From Methanothrix sp. (GTDB lineage: Archaea; Halobacteriota; Methanosarcinia; Methanotrichales; Methanotrichaceae): a stretch of 7,923 nt of DNA. The stretch is from NCBI GenBank assembly GCA_011391755.1, contig JAABPZ010000059.1, positions 1-7,923 on the forward strand, read 5' to 3'. Position 1 is the stretch's first letter. Each line of letters begins with the position of its first letter. The notes under the pieces were generated by a model. That model worked only from the letters and a program-made list of their open reading frames with translations. It searched no databases and was not told the origin of the DNA. The translations under genes and the position numbers were made by a program. Shown here one piece after another: positions 5,336 to 7,923 of this stretch.

Positions 5336-6388
5336 ATGAAGATAATTCAGATATCTCCCTATTTCCCGCCCCATGTAGGCGGAGTGGAGTATCATGTAAA
5401 AGAGCTGGCGGACGGCCTCGTCCGGAGAGGACATCAGGTTAGCGTTGCCTCTTCTTGCGGAAGATGGTCCGGCGAGCTGGTTCGCATACCGAGCATTGAC
5501 TTATTTTATTCACCTATGCCAATTAAGGTACCAAAATTTGAGGCTGATGTCTATCACAGCCATATCCCTAGCCCCCTCTTTGCTTTCATGCTTCGTGGTG
5601 CCTCGCCGCATGTTGTTACCTACCATAACGATGTGGTGGTTCCGGGAATGGTAAATGGGCACGCCATGCCCCGTCCATTTGCCGCTGCTTTAGAGAGGAT
5701 TAATGAAATGCTGGTCCGGCCAGTTCTCGAGGAGGCAAAGATCGTAATAGCCACCACAAAGAGCTATGCAAAGACCTCACCCGTCCTCAAAGACTATCTT
5801 CACAAGCTAAAAATTGTGCCCAATGCGGTGGATGTCTCTCTTTACCCTCAATGTCGAAAGAAGGAGAACTATGTGCTCTACGCGGGCAGAATGCTCAGCT
5901 ACAAGGGAATTGAATCTCTGCTCTTTGCCATGAGCGAGGTGCAAAAGATTGCAGATCTGGAGCTGCTGCTGGTTGGAGACGGCTACGATCGCAGCCGGTT
6001 AGAGGAGATGGCCAAGAAGCTGCATGTCCGGGCCAAGTTCACAGGAAGGCTGGAGCGAAGCATGTTTATAGATACAATCTCCCGAGCAGAAATGCTTGTC
6101 TTGCCCACCCAAAATCGTCTGGAGGCCTTCGGCATCGTTCTCCTGGAAGCCATGGCCTGCGAGACGCCAGTTCTCGCCTTTGACACACCTGGCGTAAACG
6201 AGGTGGCAAAGAATGGAGGCATGGTCTACTCCAGCACAGAGGAACTGTGTGAGCAAATCCAGGAGCTTCATGAGAATGAGCCACACAGAGCGTGCCTCGG
6301 GCATAAGGGCAGGGAAGCGGTGGAGGAGCGTTACTCCTGGAAGAGTGTGCTTGATTGCATGGAATCGGTCTATCACGAGGTTGCCTGA
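5336..6388 (+). CDS. GT4-family (GT-B) glycosyltransferase
   Basis: A 350-residue enzyme expected to transfer a sugar from a nucleotide-sugar to a lipid or glycan acceptor on the cytosolic side. The N-terminus MKIIQISPYFPPHVGGVEYH is the acceptor-side Gly-rich loop of GT-B enzymes, followed by HSHIPSP-like and VTYHNDVV segments. The second half begins at NAVDVSLYP and carries YAGRMLSYKG (Arg185 and Lys190, donor-phosphate contacts), LLLVGDGYDR and the E-x7-E motif EAFGIVLLE (Glu263 and Glu271). No membrane segment is evident and the length is usual. ATG 5336 fits the family N-terminus exactly, but no good Shine-Dalgarno sequence precedes it. The flippase-like gene starts 10 bases after the stop, so the two are very likely co-transcribed. 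Donor and acceptor are not predictable here. Confidence 0.9.
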   Translation: MKIIQISPYFPPHVGGVEYHVKELADGLVRRGHQVSVASSCGRWSGELVRIPSIDLFYSPMPIKVPKFEADVYHSHIPSPLFAFMLRGASPHVVTYHNDVVVPGMVNGHAMPRPFAAALERINEMLVRPVLEEAKIVIATTKSYAKTSPVLKDYLHKLKIVPNAVDVSLYPQCRKKENYVLYAGRMLSYKGIESLLFAMSEVQKIADLELLLVGDGYDRSRLEEMAKKLHVRAKFTGRLERSMFIDTISRAEMLVLPTQNRLEAFGIVLLEAMACETPVLAFDTPGVNEVAKNGGMVYSSTEELCEQIQELHENEPHRACLGHKGREAVEERYSWKSVLDCMESVYHEVA

Positions 6389-6397
6389 AGAGGGAAT

Positions 6398-7390
6398 TTG
6401 AGCTTAAAGTTTAAAGATGAAAGGGTAAAGGCCGCGTTATTAGCAATGGTCATGAGCCTGGTTTCAATTATTCTTATATTAAAATTTACAGAAACCAATG
6501 TAAGCTGGAAGTTGCTCTCCGTTGTCCAGGGGCGATTTTTGATCCTGGGGCTTGTCCTGCACATGTTCTCCTGGATCTTTTATGCCGTCCGGCTCAAGCT
6601 CCTCACCTCTCTCGCCGGCCATGAAATAAGTTTTCGCCTCTCGCTTATATCAACACTGGCATCAAATTTCCTTGCCGCTCTAACTCCCTCTTCCGCGGGA
6701 GGTGAGCCTTTGCGCATCAAGATCCTGGCAGACGACGGCATGAGTTACGGCAGTGCAACGGCGGTCGCTGTTGGCGAGCGATTGCTGGACAGCATTTTCT
6801 TCGTAGCAGCCCTGGCTCTATTTCTCATCTTCTCCGACTTTTTGACCGGTTTCGGTCTGAAGATCGGGGCCTTTTTCGTCGTCCTTCTCGTCCTGCTCTT
6901 GACCTTTCTCTGGCAGCTTGTCAGCCGGCCGGAGAGAATTGCCGGATTTATGTTGTGGCTGAAAAGGAAGACCGGCAACAGACCCATTATCTTTTCTTTA
7001 GAGCGAGAGATCTGGCTCTTTCGCGATGCTGGCATTCAACTGGCTAAAGAGACATTGCGCCGCACGCCGGTCATGGCAGCGCTCACCGCTCTCATCTGGA
7101 TGTGTGACTTTTTGGTCCCCTCCTCACTGTTGATTGGCATGGGAGCGGACCCTAAATTCCTTCTATCCATTACATCCCAGATTATCCTGGCCATAATTGC
7201 CATCCTGCCCCTGACTCCAGGAGGCAGCGGCGTGGCCGAGCTATCCATGAGCTATCTCTACTCCATGTTTGTGCCGCCGACATTGCTGGGACCCCTGGTC
7301 ATCCTCTGGCGTGTCGTTACCTATTTCTCCAACATTGTGGTGGGGGCGGCCTTTGCCGGAGCTTCGATTAACTGCATGAAGAAAAAATAA
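6398..7390 (+). CDS. Flippase-like integral membrane protein (LPG_synthase_TM / TIGR00374, UPF0104)
   Basis: A 330-residue polytopic membrane protein with about eight hydrophobic stretches. Diagnostic motifs are SNFLAALTPSSAGGEPLRI in the middle and LPLTPGGSGVAELSMSYLY near the end, both with the Pro/Gly-Gly pattern of this family. In bacteria the fold is the membrane half of lysyl-phosphatidylglycerol synthase (MprF). In archaea it is often fused or adjacent to glycosyltransferases, as in Haloferax AglD, and is thought to handle lipid-linked sugars. The start appears to be TTG at 6398, with GAGG 4 bases before it and 10 bases after the glycosyltransferase stop. The next in-frame ATGs fall inside the first membrane segment and are less likely. 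The cytosolic aminoacyl-transferase domain of MprF is absent, so lysyl transfer is not expected. A translocation or lipid-sugar role is inferred from the neighbour. Confidence 0.85.
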   Translation: MSLKFKDERVKAALLAMVMSLVSIILILKFTETNVSWKLLSVVQGRFLILGLVLHMFSWIFYAVRLKLLTSLAGHEISFRLSLISTLASNFLAALTPSSAGGEPLRIKILADDGMSYGSATAVAVGERLLDSIFFVAALALFLIFSDFLTGFGLKIGAFFVVLLVLLLTFLWQLVSRPERIAGFMLWLKRKTGNRPIIFSLEREIWLFRDAGIQLAKETLRRTPVMAALTALIWMCDFLVPSSLLIGMGADPKFLLSITSQIILAIIAILPLTPGGSGVAELSMSYLYSMFVPPTLLGPLVILWRVVTYFSNIVVGAAFAGASINCMKKK

Positions 7391-7923
7391 TCATGTTGCA
7401 ATGAGCAGCATCAGCAGCACCGACATCCTTACCGCCACGCTGATACTTGTGGATATTATTACCAGAGAGAGGCCCAGCCTCATGCCGAAGACCGAGGTGT
7501 AATTGGGCAGAAGCGAGCGTAGCGAGTAGAAGGGAAGCATGAACAGGCTGCCCAGCATGAGGACGATGAGGGCTTTAGTCTCCGATATGCCGCCGTTTTG
7601 GATCAGAGGCCCGAGTAGAGCGATGCCGGCCTTGGGACTGGCCACATAAATTGTGAGCGGGATTATAGTCTCCGGGGGAACGCTGAAAAATTGGGCCAGA
7701 GGTATGACATCCAGCGATTGCAGAATGCCTTCCCGGCTTAGGTACAAGACCAGGAAGGTCATGATGAAGTAGAGCCCTGCGATTCTGAGGAATATGCGGC
7801 TCTGTCCTCGCAGGGATTTTTTGGCGGCCTCACTTAAACTCTTTCCTGCCTGGGGAGGGAGGGGCGGCAGAGGCTGCAGAGGTGGCAGCGGTGCGACAGA
7901 TGAGGAGGACGGCGCTAACTGAG
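7391..7923 (-). CDS. Gate (nucleoside-recognition) domain membrane protein, C-terminal part
   Basis: The frame ends with TGA at 7391-7393 and stays open to the right edge, so the N-terminus is missing; an internal ATG at 7762 is not the real start. The visible 176 residues begin with a low-complexity segment (APLPPLQPLPPLPPQAG), then a basic stretch (KKSLRGQSR), then four hydrophobic segments: LRIAGLYFIMTFLVLYL, TIIPLTIYVASPKAGIALLG, ALIVLMLGSLFMLPFYSLR and GMRLGLSLVIISTSISVAVR. The spacing, with an LxLGSLF...SLRSLLP...FGMRLGL pattern, resembles archaeal Gate-domain proteins (PF07670), a family named for supposed nucleoside recognition and related to the membrane gate of FeoB. The transported substrate is unknown. 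The stop directly abuts the stop of the convergent flippase-like gene with no spacer. The proline-rich stretch is probably a flexible linker between two membrane halves. Confidence 0.55.
   Translation of the reverse strand, partial: QLAPSSSSVAPLPPLQPLPPLPPQAGKSLSEAAKKSLRGQSRIFLRIAGLYFIMTFLVLYLSREGILQSLDVIPLAQFFSVPPETIIPLTIYVASPKAGIALLGPLIQNGGISETKALIVLMLGSLFMLPFYSLRSLLPNYTSVFGMRLGLSLVIISTSISVAVRMSVLLMLLIAT

Noticed and set aside
5999..6376. 125-codon minus-strand frame
   Set aside because: Antisense to the C-terminal half of the glycosyltransferase, where the E-x7-E motif proves the plus-strand frame.
1..7923. CRISPR array, tRNA, rRNA or complete insertion sequence
   Set aside because: No regularly spaced direct repeats, no cloverleaf or rRNA-like segments and no transposase or integrase motifs were seen on either strand.

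Overview
The window looks like a chromosomal piece of a methanogenic euryarchaeon. Methanosarcinales, and Methanothrix (Methanosaeta) in particular, is my best guess. The reasons are a DUF3417-type alpha-glucan phosphorylase, a ferredoxin-nitroreductase fusion, a lone exported Cache-domain protein, a GT4 glycosyltransferase paired with a flippase-like membrane protein, and promoter boxes of archaeal TATA type. This assignment is inference from gene content; there is no rRNA or tRNA here to anchor it.

Layout, left to right. Bases 1-278 (minus) are the 5' part of a secreted PLL-like beta-propeller protein that runs off the left edge. Bases 361-2550 (minus) are a complete alpha-glucan phosphorylase (glgP). 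Bases 2611 to about 4167 form an AT-richer accessory stretch. It holds a Doc/Fic-type gene (2742-3137, plus), a convergent 55-residue small ORF (3132-3299, minus), a truncated second copy of the glgP promoter and first ~56 codons (3360-3601), and a small exported Cache-domain protein (3632-4123, minus). Bases 4124-4469 are non-coding and mostly GC-rich; they contain a roughly 150-base element with imperfect inverted repeats around a 15-base perfect core, plus a triple octamer inside its loop. From 4470 the plus strand carries a two-cluster ferredoxin-nitroreductase protein, then a GT4 glycosyltransferase and a flippase-like (LPG_synthase_TM/TIGR00374) membrane protein that look co-transcribed. 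A Gate-domain (nucleoside-recognition) membrane protein on the minus strand, partial at the right edge, ends exactly where the flippase-like gene ends.

How the genes relate. glgP belongs to storage-glucan mobilisation. The GT4 and flippase-like pair suggests building and translocating a lipid-linked sugar, as in archaeal glycoconjugate assembly. The propeller and Cache proteins are exported and probably face the cell surface. The most unusual structure is the Doc/small-ORF module bracketed by a direct duplication of the glgP 5' end: 84 bases are identical across the start codon and leader, and the rest of the coding part differs at 13 of 168 positions. The displaced copy keeps its TATA-like box and would transcribe the small ORF and then run antisense through doc.
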